From Mammaliicoccus sp. Dog046 (lineage in GTDB: Bacteria; Bacillota; Bacilli; Staphylococcales; Staphylococcaceae), in the NCBI RefSeq assembly GCF_034039665.1, contig NZ_CP120131.1:2038499-2102498 (forward strand): 64,000 nt of DNA, given 5' to 3'. A program made the translations under genes and the position numbers. Under the pieces are notes generated by a model. It was not told the origin of the DNA. It made no database searches and saw nothing but the letters and a program-made list of their open reading frames with translations. Positions 48,301 through 57,840 of the stretch are shown here, piece by piece; position 1 is the first letter of the stretch, and every line of letters begins with the position of its first letter.

Positions 48301-49269
48301 TTAATTACCGAATTCAAAGTCTTCGTCTTTTAATGCTTCTACATTTAAGGCGATTACGTAGCCATCACCTTTTACACTAAAGAAGTCATGGTTTTTAGTA
48401 CTTGTATTTAACGCGTTCTCAATAATTGGGTTAAATGCTTTTTCTTCATAATATGCTTCGAACCCTAAGTTAGCTAATGCTTTATTGGCATTATATGTCA
48501 CGTAATTCATGACATCGTTTGTTAAGTCTAATTCATCATAAAGTGATTTTGTATATTCGTATTCATTTTTATATAGTAGATCAAGCATGCGATACATTTC
48601 TCTATCTGCTTTTACTTGTTCATCTTGTGTCATTTCATTTCTTAAACTTTGTGCATCTAATCCTGTAAACACACCGTGAATAGATTCATCAAGTAATATT
48701 TTACGTATAATCTCACCTGATGTTGTCATTCTACCTTGTCCTGCAAGGTATAAAGGATAATAGAATCCAGAATAGAATAAGAAAGTTTCTAAGAATACAC
48801 TTGATACTCTCGCCATATATTGATCATATATAGATGCTTCTTTACCCCATAATTTATGATAATTATTAACGATCATATCTGATTTATATTTTAAATGTGG
48901 TTCTTCTACTACCCACTCATCTAATAATTCATTTGTTTCACTTGATGGTAATAATGTCGTAAATATATGTGAATAACTTTTCGCATGTATTTGTTCCATC
49001 ATACCCATAAATGAATATACTGCTTTTTTACGTAAATCTTTAGTGTGTAACATAATTAAAGGCATACCATCATCTGCTTGATGCGTATCTAGGCCTGTTA
49101 ATCCTGCTAATGCTTTTTTAAATGCATTTCTTTCAGGTTCTGTTAATGTTTCCCAACTTGCTATATCTTTAGACACTTTAAATTCTGACTCTACCCACAT
49201 TTGTGAAATATTTTGACGCCAGAACATATTCGTCATATCTTCTTGTGTATTCCAATTTACTGCCTTCAT
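48301..49269 (-). CDS. nrdF: Class Ib ribonucleotide reductase, small (radical) subunit
   Basis: The 322-aa beta subunit holds the dimanganese/diiron tyrosyl radical that initiates ribonucleotide reduction. The metal-binding carboxylate/His set is recognisable: DTHQADD near residue 59, the EQIHAKSYSHIFTTL region near 92, EETFLFYSGFYYP-like near 155 and LLDESIHGVFTG near 189. It is last in the nrdIEF operon, 27 bp after nrdE, and ends in a strong terminator. Confidence 0.96.
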   Translation of the reverse strand: MKAVNWNTQEDMTNMFWRQNISQMWVESEFKVSKDIASWETLTEPERNAFKKALAGLTGLDTHQADDGMPLIMLHTKDLRKKAVYSFMGMMEQIHAKSYSHIFTTLLPSSETNELLDEWVVEEPHLKYKSDMIVNNYHKLWGKEASIYDQYMARVSSVFLETFLFYSGFYYPLYLAGQGRMTTSGEIIRKILLDESIHGVFTGLDAQSLRNEMTQDEQVKADREMYRMLDLLYKNEYEYTKSLYDELDLTNDVMNYVTYNANKALANLGFEAYYEEKAFNPIIENALNTSTKNHDFFSVKGDGYVIALNVEALKDEDFEFGN

Positions 49270-49296
49270 GTTAGTTCTCCTATCTTATTAAAATGA

Positions 49297-51402
49297 TTAA
49301 ATTGCGCAACTTGTACATTCTTCAACACTTAATAGTTTGTTACGTGTATAGTAAAGTGATTTTAATCCTTTATGATGTGCATATACATATAATCTAGAAA
49401 GTTCACGTGTAGAAATTTCTGAATTAACATATAAAATTGTAGAAATACCTTGGTCTACATGCTCTTGAATTGTTGCGATTAAATCAATTAATTTCATTTG
49501 ATCAGTGTTGAACGCTGATTTATAGAACCACATTGTTTCTGGTGACAAGAATGGCATTGGATAGAATGTTTCAGCATTACCATATGTTCTTCTTTCAATT
49601 TGATCAACGATAGGCATTACTGAACTTGTTGCATTTTGTACGTATGAAATACTTTGTGTTGGTGCAATTGCAAGACGATAAGCATGATATAAACCATTCT
49701 CTTTAACCGCTTCTGCAAGTGCTTTCCAATCTTCTGCTGTAGGTATATCCATACCTTCAAACAGTTCAGCAACATTATCAAATTGTGGTTTGATATCTGC
49801 TTGTGTGTATTTTTCAAAGTATTTACCTGATGCATAATCAGACTGTTCAAAATCAACATAAGTTTCTTTTCTTTCTTTAGCGATTTCCATTGAACGCTCA
49901 ATTGAATAATAATTCATTGTCATAAAGAATACATTTGCGAAGTCTTTCGCTTGTTCTGATTCATAGCCAATTTTATTTTTCGCTAAGTAACCATGTAAGT
50001 TCATAACACCTAAACCTACTGAATGTAGTTCATTATTTGCTTTTCTCACGCCTGGCGCATTTTTAATTTCTGTATCATCAGAAACAACTGTTAATGCATC
50101 CATACCGATGTGAACAGAATCTCTAAATTTCTTAGATTCCATAACATTTACAATATTTAATGAACCTAAATTACAAGAAATATCGCGTTTAATTTCGTCT
50201 TCTGTACCGTAATCATTAATAATAGATGTCTCTTGTAATTGGAAAATTTCAGTACATAAGTTACTCATTTTAATTTGACCGATATTTGAGTTTGGATGTA
50301 CTTTATTTGCATTGTCTTTAAACATTAAGTACGGATATCCTGATTGTAATTGTGTTTGTGCAATTGTATTCAGCATATCACGTGCATCTTTTGCTTTTTT
50401 AATGACATTAGGATTCGCAACTAATTCATCATAGTACTCATCAAGATTGATATCGTCTAAAGTTACGCCATATTCACGTTCAACCGTATGTGGTGCAAAC
50501 ATGTAGAAGTCTTTACCCTCTTTAGCTAAATCAAAGAATTTAGAAGGTACGATTAATCCTGTAGAAATCGTTGAAAGTCTAATATCTTCATCTGCGTTTA
50601 CTTTTTTAGTATCTAAGAATTCTAATACATCATAATGGAAGATGTTTAAATATACTGCACCAGCACCTGGTCTTTGTCCAAGTTGGTCTGCATAACTAAA
50701 GCCACCTTCTAGTGATTTAGCAACAGGAAGTACACCTTTAGCTACACCTTTAATGCCTTTAATTGCTTCGCCACGTGCACGCAATTTAGATAAGTTAATT
50801 GCTACTCCGCCACCGATTTTACTTAATTGTTTCGCAGTAGAGTCAATGAAGTTAATTGAGTTTAAGCTATCATCTACTTCTAATAGGAAACAACTTACTA
50901 ATTCACCACGTCTCGCTCTACCAGCATTTAAGAATGTTGGTGTTGCTGGTTGGATACGCTGTTCGATCATACCTTCAACAAATTGTTTCGCTTGTTCAAC
51001 ATTACCTTTAGCTAAATAAAGCGATACGATAATAACATGTTCTTTATATGTTTCTAGATATTCAGATTTATCGTTCGTTTTTAACGCATAATCTTTGAAG
51101 AATTTACTTGCAGACATGTAGCTTGCAAATTGAAAAGGAATAGTCTCAGCAAATTGATGAATTTCTGTTAGTGATTCTTCACTATATTCTTTAAATAAAT
51201 CATAATAGAAATCTTGATCTACTAAATGATGTAAACGTTCAATTGGATCATTAAATTGAATCGTTTTTTCATTAATTTCTTCTAAATACACTGCTAATGC
51301 TTCTTGGTCTTTCTCAATATCAAAAAAGCCATCTTCTCTTCTTTTTGTTACTTGGTTATTTAATTCTATATGATTTTGCTTCTGTTTGTTTATCATCTTC
51401 AT
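49297..51402 (-). CDS. nrdE: Class Ib ribonucleotide reductase, large (catalytic) subunit
   Basis: The 701-aa alpha subunit reduces ribonucleoside diphosphates. The active-site cysteine region [13 protein letters not shown] near residue 171, [11 protein letters not shown] near 413 (with Cys at 411), the radical-transfer tyrosines near 680, and the C-terminal CTSCAI redox pair are all present. The start ATG at 51402 overlaps nrdI by 47 bases. The N-terminal ATP-cone is absent, as in class Ib. It is the middle gene of nrdIEF. Confidence 0.97.
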   Translation of the reverse strand: MKMINKQKQNHIELNNQVTKRREDGFFDIEKDQEALAVYLEEINEKTIQFNDPIERLHHLVDQDFYYDLFKEYSEESLTEIHQFAETIPFQFASYMSASKFFKDYALKTNDKSEYLETYKEHVIIVSLYLAKGNVEQAKQFVEGMIEQRIQPATPTFLNAGRARRGELVSCFLLEVDDSLNSINFIDSTAKQLSKIGGGVAINLSKLRARGEAIKGIKGVAKGVLPVAKSLEGGFSYADQLGQRPGAGAVYLNIFHYDVLEFLDTKKVNADEDIRLSTISTGLIVPSKFFDLAKEGKDFYMFAPHTVEREYGVTLDDINLDEYYDELVANPNVIKKAKDARDMLNTIAQTQLQSGYPYLMFKDNANKVHPNSNIGQIKMSNLCTEIFQLQETSIINDYGTEDEIKRDISCNLGSLNIVNVMESKKFRDSVHIGMDALTVVSDDTEIKNAPGVRKANNELHSVGLGVMNLHGYLAKNKIGYESEQAKDFANVFFMTMNYYSIERSMEIAKERKETYVDFEQSDYASGKYFEKYTQADIKPQFDNVAELFEGMDIPTAEDWKALAEAVKENGLYHAYRLAIAPTQSISYVQNATSSVMPIVDQIERRTYGNAETFYPMPFLSPETMWFYKSAFNTDQMKLIDLIATIQEHVDQGISTILYVNSEISTRELSRLYVYAHHKGLKSLYYTRNKLLSVEECTSCAI

Positions 51403-51763
51403 CGAGCGTAACCACCTTTTCTCTAAATTCGTTTGCTATATCTTGATTACCATGTAATTCAAACTTCATCAATAAAGGGACCTGATACTTATTCGCGATT
51501 TCTTCACTAGCTTTCGCAAAATTCTGTCCCCAATTTCTATTTCCACTTCCAGCTACTGCACGTAAATATGGATGGTTGATATCCAGGAAATCTTGTACAG
51601 TATCAGGAATTTGACCAAAACCTATTGTACCTGTAACCAATATAAATGGTTCTTGTACTTCTTGTGTTTTATTAACTTCAGTGAGTGCCATCGTATTAGA
51701 CAATTCAGCTCTCTGTATAAATCGTCTTACATTCCCCGTTAATGAGTAATAAATGATTTTCAT
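51356..51763 (-). CDS. nrdI: Flavodoxin-like NrdI
   Basis: The 135-aa flavodoxin-like protein reduces oxygen to superoxide for assembly of the manganese-tyrosyl cofactor in NrdF. Family motifs [16 protein letters not shown] (residues 3-18), [10 protein letters not shown] (45-54) and [18 protein letters not shown] near 71-88 are present. It is the first gene of nrdIEF, and its 3' end runs 47 bases into nrdE. Two NrdR boxes lie upstream. Confidence 0.96.
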   Translation of the reverse strand: MKIIYYSLTGNVRRFIQRAELSNTMALTEVNKTQEVQEPFILVTGTIGFGQIPDTVQDFLDINHPYLRAVAGSGNRNWGQNFAKASEEIANKYQVPLLMKFELHGNQDIANEFREKVVTLDEDDKQTEAKSYRIK

Positions 51764-51864
51764 AAAACTTCACCTACCATATGTACATACTTAATCGCAA
51801 ACATTTATGATATAAAAACACAAAAAAATAGTGACTTTCCACATTTTTAATCAAAATGTCAGAA

Positions 51865-51910
51865 ACACAATATATAGTGTCCCCCTAAAAAAGCACATAC
51901 TATATTATGT
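51865..51910. promoter_or_regulatory. Pair of NrdR boxes upstream of nrdIEF
   Basis: ACACAATATATAGTGT (51865-51880) matches the NrdR consensus acaCwAtATaTwGTGT. A second, weaker box ACATACTATATTATGT (51895-51910) starts 30 bases away, the usual three-helical-turn spacing of the paired boxes. They lie about 100-150 bases upstream of nrdI and likely overlap its promoter. Confidence 0.85.
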
Positions 51911-52139
51911 GATTTATTATAACACTATCGACGAGCCATAACACTTATAATACCTTAATTTTTATAAAAAAATAGGGTTGACTTTCGAGGTATTCCTTTT
52001 AAGTCTTGCTATATCAACATTTGAAAATAGCTTACATAAAAATTTATAAAAACAAATTCATTTCAATTTCACTACTTATATTTTTCAAAGTCATTTTATG
52101 ATAATATATGTTCATTGATAAAATTTAGAAGGTGTAAAA

Positions 52140-53024
52140 ATGAACTCCACAATTAAAGGTATTATTGCTATTCTCATTTCTTCCATCGGGTTTAGCTTAA
52201 TGGCTGTCTTCTTCAAACTTTCTGGTGACTTACCTGTCTTTCAGAAATCATTGTTTAGAAACCTCATTGCCATGATCGTACCAATTTACTTTGTATTAAA
52301 ATACCGCGCACCATTTTTCGGTAAATTAGAAAACCAACCATTATTGATTTTGCGTTCAACACTCGGACTTACTGGTGTGTTATTAAATATCTATGCCATC
52401 GATCATATGGTACTAAGTGACGCCGATATGTTAATGAAGCTTAATCCATTTTGGACGATATTACTTTGCGCATTGTTTTTAAATGAGAAAGCTAGGACTT
52501 ATCAAATCATTGCAATGATCGTTGCAATTGGAGGGGCATTATTTATTATCAAGCCTTCATTTGATTCGGATATGATACCTGCGCTCATCGGTTTATTATC
52601 TGGCGTATTCGCAGCAGGTGCATACACAGCACTTAGACCTTTGGGGCGTCGTGAAAAATCATACACAACAGTCTTTTACTTTTCATTCTTTTCAACTTTT
52701 GTACTCATCCCATTTGTGATTTTTACATATGAACCAATGAGTTTAACACAAATTATAATTTTAATGTTATCTGGTGTTTTCGCAACGATTGGACAATTCG
52801 GGATTACAATCGCATATAGCTATGCAGCAGCGAAAGATATTTCTATCTTCGTATACGCTTCAGTTATCTTTAGTGCGTTACTCGGTTTCATCATATTTAA
52901 AGAGGTACCAGATTTATTAAGTTATCTTGGATATATTATTATATTCTTAGCAGGTTATTATATGTTTAAAAAAGCACAACGTAACCCTAAACCAAAAAAT
53001 TCAATTAAAGAAGGAGAATCATAA
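52140..53024 (+). CDS. EamA-family drug/metabolite transporter
   Basis: The 294-aa membrane protein has ten predicted helices in two EamA repeats (about residues 5-138 and 150-283) and a short basic tail. The substrate cannot be read from sequence. Its stop overlaps the queF ATG by one base (TAATG), so it is cotranscribed with queF. That context suggests, without proof, a link to deazaguanine or queuine metabolite export or import. The ATG has AGAAGGTG upstream. Confidence 0.85.
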   Translation: MNSTIKGIIAILISSIGFSLMAVFFKLSGDLPVFQKSLFRNLIAMIVPIYFVLKYRAPFFGKLENQPLLILRSTLGLTGVLLNIYAIDHMVLSDADMLMKLNPFWTILLCALFLNEKARTYQIIAMIVAIGGALFIIKPSFDSDMIPALIGLLSGVFAAGAYTALRPLGRREKSYTTVFYFSFFSTFVLIPFVIFTYEPMSLTQIIILMLSGVFATIGQFGITIAYSYAAAKDISIFVYASVIFSALLGFIIFKEVPDLLSYLGYIIIFLAGYYMFKKAQRNPKPKNSIKEGES

Positions 53025-53524
53025 TGTCAGAAGGCAGAAATAAAGACGAATTAAAAGATATCACATTATTAGGCAATCAAAACAATCAATATCACGACCA
53101 ATATACACCAGAGGTACTAGAGGTATTCGACAACAAACATCAAGGAAGAGATTACTTTGTAAAATTTAATTGCCCTGAATTTACATCACTATGCCCTATT
53201 ACTGGACAACCCGATTTTGCTACAATCTACATCTCTTATATCCCAAATGTAAAAATGGTAGAATCTAAATCATTGAAACTATATCTATTCAGTTTTAGAA
53301 ATCACGGAGATTTCCATGAAGATTGTATGAACGTAATCATGAATGACTTAATCGATTTAATGGATCCACATTATATAGAAGTATTAGGTAAATTTACGCC
53401 ACGAGGTGGAATTTCTATAGACCCTTATACAAATTACGGACGCCCAGATTCTAAATACGAAAAAATGGCTGAATACCGCATGATGAATCATGATTTATAT
53501 CCAGAAAACATAGACAACCGATAA
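53024..53524 (+). CDS. queF: NADPH-dependent 7-cyano-7-deazaguanine reductase
   Basis: Makes preQ1 from preQ0 in queuosine-tRNA synthesis. The 166-aa unimodular type protein has the catalytic Cys57 in [10 protein letters not shown], acid Asp64, the NADPH-binding [20 protein letters not shown] at about residues 80-99 and [19 protein letters not shown] near 123. It is coupled to the EamA gene and has a strong terminator. No preQ1 riboswitch was seen upstream of the operon. Confidence 0.96.
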   Translation: MSEGRNKDELKDITLLGNQNNQYHDQYTPEVLEVFDNKHQGRDYFVKFNCPEFTSLCPITGQPDFATIYISYIPNVKMVESKSLKLYLFSFRNHGDFHEDCMNVIMNDLIDLMDPHYIEVLGKFTPRGGISIDPYTNYGRPDSKYEKMAEYRMMNHDLYPENIDNR

Positions 53525-53531
53525 ATAAGAT

Positions 53532-53573
53532 AAAACCACCTCGAACGTTAACATCGTTCGAGGTGGTTTTTAC
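53532..53573 (+). terminator. Terminator of queF
   Basis: AAAACCACCTCGAACG pairs with CGTTCGAGGTGGTTTT, a perfect 16-bp stem with a seven-base loop, followed by TTA. A diverged second copy of the same hairpin lies at 54096-54131. Confidence 0.93.
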
Positions 53574-53634
53574 TGTGCAGAAAATATTTATAGCTAAAGG
53601 TGAATCTATAACTTTTATGCGGTCCATTCACCCG

Positions 53635-54043
53635 CTAACGGGATTGTTTTCACTTTCTATCTCGTTAGATTTTCTAACAGGATTGTTTCCCAAGACTATC
53701 TCATTAGACGTTCTCAATGTTGCTTGTCATCCTTCACTTGCAATGTTCAACGCTCCAATGTTGCATGTCGACCTCCACTTGCAATGTTCAGCGCCTCAAT
53801 GTTGCTTGTCGACCTCCACTTGCAATGTTCAACGCTCCAATGTTGCTTGTCATCCTTCACTTGCAATGTTCAACGCTCCAATGTTGCATGTCGACCTCCA
53901 CTTGCAATGTTCAGCGCCTCAATGTTGCTTGTCGACCTCCACTTGCAATGTTCAGCGCCTCAATGTTGCTTGTCATCCCTCACTTGCAATGTTCAAAGCT
54001 CCAATGTTGCTTGTCATCCTTCACTTGCAATGTTCAGCATTTT
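53635..54043. repeat. 39- and 41-bp tandem repeats, about ten copies
   Basis: The main array has CAATGTTGC at 53715, 53756, 53797, 53838, 53879, 53920, 53961 and 54002, exactly 41 apart (eight copies), alternating between two unit versions (CATCCTTCACTTG and CGACCTCCACTTG). Before it, two diverged CTAAC...GTTAG units of about 39 bases lie at 53635-53710. All three plus-strand frames are open through the array because the unit has no stop in any frame; I see no ribosome site and do not call coding. It follows the queF terminator. Confidence 0.92.
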
Positions 54044-54095
54044 TAGCGCTGACTCCTTCGAGAAAAGTGTGCTCATAAAAAATGGAGACATTCTA

Positions 54096-54131
54096 AAATC
54101 ACATCGAACGTAAACATTGTTCGAGTTTTTT
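54096..54131 (+). terminator. Second, diverged copy of the queF-type terminator
   Basis: ACATCGAACG, a short loop and TTGTTCGAGTTTTTTT. The stem is about 7 bp with a good T-run. It echoes the terminator at 53532-53573, so the repeat array lies between two copies of one hairpin. Confidence 0.7.
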
Positions 54132-54180
54132 TACATTGTTGTACATTTATACAATAGTGGTTAAATTATACAACAATAAT

Positions 54181-54194
54181 AGTAAACGCTTACA
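54181..54194. promoter_or_regulatory. cre-like site upstream of dtpT
   Basis: AGTAAACGCTTACA (minus strand TGTAAGCGTTTACT) fits the CcpA operator consensus TGWAANCGNTNWCA well. It lies about 190 bases upstream of dtpT. CcpA with HPr-Ser-P made by HprK could link peptide uptake to carbon status. The rest of 54132-54386 is AT-rich, with an 8-base inverted repeat (TTGTTGTA/TACAACAA) and no gene. Confidence 0.6.
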
Positions 54195-54386
54195 TTTTTG
54201 AAGAATTTTTAAATTTATTGTAACCCTTGCTACCCATGACTTCTCAGATTTTAAATTGTCATTATTGTATGAATATTGTCAATATTTATCTTGTATTTAT
54301 TGTTAGAAGCGATTACAATTTAACATGTGCTATTTTTAAGTACATCTATAAAAAGAATCTAGTTTATTGTGAGGGGAAGTACAAAA

Positions 54387-55901
54387 ATGGATAACAAACA
54401 TTATACTAAAGAGGAAATTATACAAAGTACACCACGTACTGGTTTCTTTGGTCATCCAAAAGGTTTATCAACGTTATTCTTTACTGAATTCTGGGAAAGA
54501 TTTAGTTATTATGGTATGAAAGCAATTCTTGCCTACTACATCTATTATTCAGTAGCTAAAGGCGGATTTGGAATAGATCAAGGTTTAGCATTACAAATCG
54601 TATCAATTTATGGTGCACTTGTTTATATGAGTGGTGTGATTGGTGGCTGGATTGCCGATAGAATTACGGGAACGCGTCATGCGCTATTCTATGGTGGTAT
54701 ACTCATCATGATCGGTCATATATTATTATCACTACCAAGTAACTTTACATTGTTATTACTCGCTCTTTTATTCTTAATCATCGGTACAGGTTTACTTAAA
54801 CCTAATATTTCATCTACTGTTGGTTTATTATATGAGAAAAACGATCCAAGATTAGACTCAGCATTTACAATTTTCTACATGTCTATTAACTTAGGTGCAC
54901 TTGTTTCACCATTAATCATCGGTTGGTTACAAGTTAACGTAGGTTTCCATGCTGGTTTCGCAGTTGCTGCAGTTGGTATGTTCATCGGACTAGTCATCTA
55001 TTTCGTTACAAACAAAAAATATTTAGGTCTAGCTGGTGTTGAAATTCCTGATCCATTATCAAAAGAAGAAAAGAAAAAAATCTCAAAAATCATTGCTATC
55101 TGCGTTGTAGTAATAGCAGTCATTTGTATTATTTTAAATATGTTTGGCAAGTTAACATTACCTAACTTTGCAAACTTTATTTCTATATTAGGTGTTGTAT
55201 TACCGATTTACTACTTCGTCAAAATTTCTTTCAGTAAAAAGACTGAAGATTACGAGCGTTCAAGAGTATTTGCATATATTCCGTTATTTATAGCAGCGGT
55301 TGCATTCTGGATGATACAAGAGCAAGGTTCAACAGTATTAGCTCAATTTGCTGATACTAAGACAGAATTAAGCATGGCTAAACTTACTGGTGGCGCAATT
55401 GATTTCGCAATTCCAGCAGCTTGGTTCCAGTCTCTAAATCCATTGTTTATTATTATCTTTGCACCATTGTTCTCAATCTTATGGGTGAAGTTAGGCAAAT
55501 TCAATCCACCAACTGTTTATAAATTCTCGATTGGTGTATTCCTTGCAGGTCTTTCATATATCATTATGGTTGTACCTTTATCAAGTGATGCTTCATTAAT
55601 TAACCCATTCTGGTTATTTGCAAGTTTCTTATTAGTTACATTAGGTGAATTATGTATTTCACCAATCGCTTTATCTACGACTACAAAATTAGCACCAAAA
55701 GCATTTACAGCTCAAATGATGAGTGTTTGGTTCTTATCAAATGCGATGGCACAAGGTTTAAATGCTCAAATGGTTAAAGTTTATACAAGTATAAGTTCTA
55801 ATGACTATTTCTTATACTCAGGAATCATAGCTATTGTCATTGGTATCTTATTATTAGTCGTTGCTCCAAAAATCAAATCATTAATGGCAGGCGTTAAATA
55901 A
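54387..55901 (+). CDS. dtpT: Proton-dependent di-/tripeptide transporter, first paralogue
   Basis: The 504-aa POT/PTR2 family importer is proton-coupled. About twelve to fourteen membrane helices; the ExxERFxYY motif reads EFWERFSYYGMKAILAYYI near residue 35; the loop GGWIADRITGTRHALFYGG near 87-105; and the PTR2 signature FYMSINLGALVSPLIIGWL near 163-181. The ATG at 54387 is preferred over an in-frame GTG six codons upstream because GAGGGG ends about ten bases before it. The second paralogue follows after 262 bp. Confidence 0.94.
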   Translation: MDNKHYTKEEIIQSTPRTGFFGHPKGLSTLFFTEFWERFSYYGMKAILAYYIYYSVAKGGFGIDQGLALQIVSIYGALVYMSGVIGGWIADRITGTRHALFYGGILIMIGHILLSLPSNFTLLLLALLFLIIGTGLLKPNISSTVGLLYEKNDPRLDSAFTIFYMSINLGALVSPLIIGWLQVNVGFHAGFAVAAVGMFIGLVIYFVTNKKYLGLAGVEIPDPLSKEEKKKISKIIAICVVVIAVICIILNMFGKLTLPNFANFISILGVVLPIYYFVKISFSKKTEDYERSRVFAYIPLFIAAVAFWMIQEQGSTVLAQFADTKTELSMAKLTGGAIDFAIPAAWFQSLNPLFIIIFAPLFSILWVKLGKFNPPTVYKFSIGVFLAGLSYIIMVVPLSSDASLINPFWLFASFLLVTLGELCISPIALSTTTKLAPKAFTAQMMSVWFLSNAMAQGLNAQMVKVYTSISSNDYFLYSGIIAIVIGILLLVVAPKIKSLMAGVK

Positions 55902-55913
55902 ATATTAATGAAT

Positions 55914-55952
55914 GCAAAGGCTGGGACATAATGTCTCAGCCTTTTTTATATT
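55914..55952 (+). terminator. Terminator of dtpT
   Basis: AAAGGCTGGGACAT, short loop, ATGTCTCAGCCTTTTTTAT. It is another member of the GGCTGAGACAT hairpin family. Confidence 0.9.
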
Positions 55953-56163
55953 AGTATCGCTTGTTTTTCCTTGTATATCGCCTCTTCTTGCCTATTTACA
56001 CGATTCTATATCTCTTGAAAGTTTTCATATATTATATAAATATTTTAATTATTCAAAAGATTAGAACTTATTAAAATTTTATTGAATTTTACAAATTAAA
56101 GATATACAATATTCTATAAACTTGCCTAAATTGGGGAAGTATTTAGAAAGGAAGCGATTTTTC

Positions 56164-57666
56164 ATGAGCAAAATGACGCGAGAGGAAATGGTAGAGTCCG
56201 TTCCTCAACATGGATTTTTTGGACATCCTCGCGGTTTAGGTATACTGTTCTTTGTTGAATTCTGGGAAAGATTTAGCTATTACGGTATGCGCGCAATCTT
56301 GCTATATTACTTATACTTTACTGTCAGCCAAGGCGGGCTAGGATTAGATAAAGTAACTGCACAACAAATAATGTCTATGTACGGATCACTCATCTTTATG
56401 ACGGGTATATTAGGCGGATGGGTCGCAGATAGATTACTCGGTTCACGTAGATCATTAATGTATGGTGCAGTATTAATTATGTTAGGTCATTTAGTTCTAT
56501 CATTACCATTTGGATTAGGTGCATTCTTAATCTCTATGTTATTAATTATTGTAGGTTCTGGATTAATGAAACCGAATATTTCAAATGTTGTTGGTGGTTT
56601 ATACCACAAGAACGACGAAAGATTAGATGCAGGTTTCGTTATTTTCTACATGTCTGTAAATATGGGTGCATTATTATCACCACTTATTATTGATAAAGTA
56701 CGTGTAAGCGTTGGATTCCATGAAGGATTTTCAATTGCTGCTTTCGGTATGTTACTTGCATTAGTAGCATATGTCGTATTTCAAAAAAATAGCCTCGGAC
56801 AAGTTGAAAACCACCCTTCAAATCCGTTGAATCATAAAGAAAAAATAAAATATGCAAAAATATTTAGTTTAAGTGCAATCGTCATTCTTATACTTATCGG
56901 CGTATTGTATTTCATGGGTCAATTGACGTTTAATTCAATTAGTTTAATTGTTTTAATTATTGGGGTCGTTGTTCCATTTATATATTGGGGCATTATGTAT
57001 TTAAGCCCTGATATCAATAAAACTGAAAAATCTCGTCTATTAGCATACGTTCCATTGTATCTAGCTTCTGTATTATTTTGGAGTATCCAAGAACAAGGAT
57101 CAAACGTACTAGGCGTTTTTGCTGAAGAAAAGACACAACTTGATTTAAGTGTGTATGGTATTAATTTCGTAATACCAGCTGGATGGTTCCAATCTATCAA
57201 TCCATTTTTCATCGTATTATTTGCACCAGTCATTTCATTACTGTGGCAGAAACTTGGTAAATATAATCCATCTACACCACTCAAATTTGTTATAGGTTTA
57301 ATCTTTGCCGGTATTTCCTTTATCGTCATGATGATTGCTATGCAAGTTCAACATACTGATTTAATGAATCCAATGTGGTTGATATTCAGCTTCTTCTTAT
57401 GTGTAATCGGAGAACTATGCTTATCACCAACCGGTTCAAGCGTGTCTGTTAAACTAGCACCAACGGCCTTCTCAGCGCAAATGTTAAGTTTATGGTATTT
57501 AACAAATGCAACTGCACAAGGTATCAATGGTCAACTAGTAAAACTCATTGAACCACTTGGAGAACAAAATTACTTTGGTTTAATCGGAGCAATCGCGATT
57601 GTCGTTGCTTTAATAGTCTTAACAATGACACCAAAAATTAAAAAACTCATGCAAGGCATACATTAA
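56164..57666 (+). CDS. Proton-dependent di-/tripeptide transporter, second paralogue
   Basis: The 500-aa POT family importer is clearly paralogous to the preceding gene: shared EFWERFSYYGMRAILLYYL near residue 34, GGWVADRLLGSRRSLMYGA near 85, FYMSVNMGALLSPLIIDKV near 161. The proteins differ throughout, so the duplication is old. The ATG at 56164 follows AAAGGAAGC, and the open frame extends 14 codons further but lacks a site. It ends in a strong hairpin. Substrate ranges of the two may differ. Confidence 0.92.
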   Translation: MSKMTREEMVESVPQHGFFGHPRGLGILFFVEFWERFSYYGMRAILLYYLYFTVSQGGLGLDKVTAQQIMSMYGSLIFMTGILGGWVADRLLGSRRSLMYGAVLIMLGHLVLSLPFGLGAFLISMLLIIVGSGLMKPNISNVVGGLYHKNDERLDAGFVIFYMSVNMGALLSPLIIDKVRVSVGFHEGFSIAAFGMLLALVAYVVFQKNSLGQVENHPSNPLNHKEKIKYAKIFSLSAIVILILIGVLYFMGQLTFNSISLIVLIIGVVVPFIYWGIMYLSPDINKTEKSRLLAYVPLYLASVLFWSIQEQGSNVLGVFAEEKTQLDLSVYGINFVIPAGWFQSINPFFIVLFAPVISLLWQKLGKYNPSTPLKFVIGLIFAGISFIVMMIAMQVQHTDLMNPMWLIFSFFLCVIGELCLSPTGSSVSVKLAPTAFSAQMLSLWYLTNATAQGINGQLVKLIEPLGEQNYFGLIGAIAIVVALIVLTMTPKIKKLMQGIH

Positions 57667-57670
57667 TAAT

Positions 57671-57712
57671 GATAAAAAGGCTGAGACACAGTGTGTCTCA
57701 GCCTTTTCAATA
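57671..57712 (+). terminator. Terminator of the second peptide transporter gene
   Basis: AAAAAGGCTGAGACAC, short loop, GTGTCTCAGCCTTTTC, an almost perfect stem in the GGCTGAGACAT family. Confidence 0.9.
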
Positions 57713-57713
57713 T

Positions 57714-57758
57714 GATAAGAAAAGATATCGTGCGATTGACCCTGAATCGCACGATATC
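57714..57758 (-). terminator. Terminator of the deoxyribonucleotidase gene
   Basis: GATATCGTGCGATT and its complement form a perfect 14-bp stem with a seven-base loop; on the minus strand it is followed by TTTTCTTA. It lies about 80 bases after the gene stop. Confidence 0.82.
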
Positions 57759-57840
57759 TCGGCACTACCCTTTAAGTCATCGTCTCATAAAAATTTAAAA
57801 CATTAAGATGTTTTCCTGTTCCTCTTTCACATATCAAAGA

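Noticed and set aside
52021-52139. preQ1 riboswitch ahead of the EamA-queF operon
   Set aside because: No match to the short preQ1-I motif (CTAGCTACACC-like aptamer followed by an A-rich tail) was visible.
53563-54113. Three overlapping open frames of 109-171 codons over the array behind queF
   Set aside because: All three frames are open only because the 41-base unit lacks stop codons; there is no start with a ribosome site.
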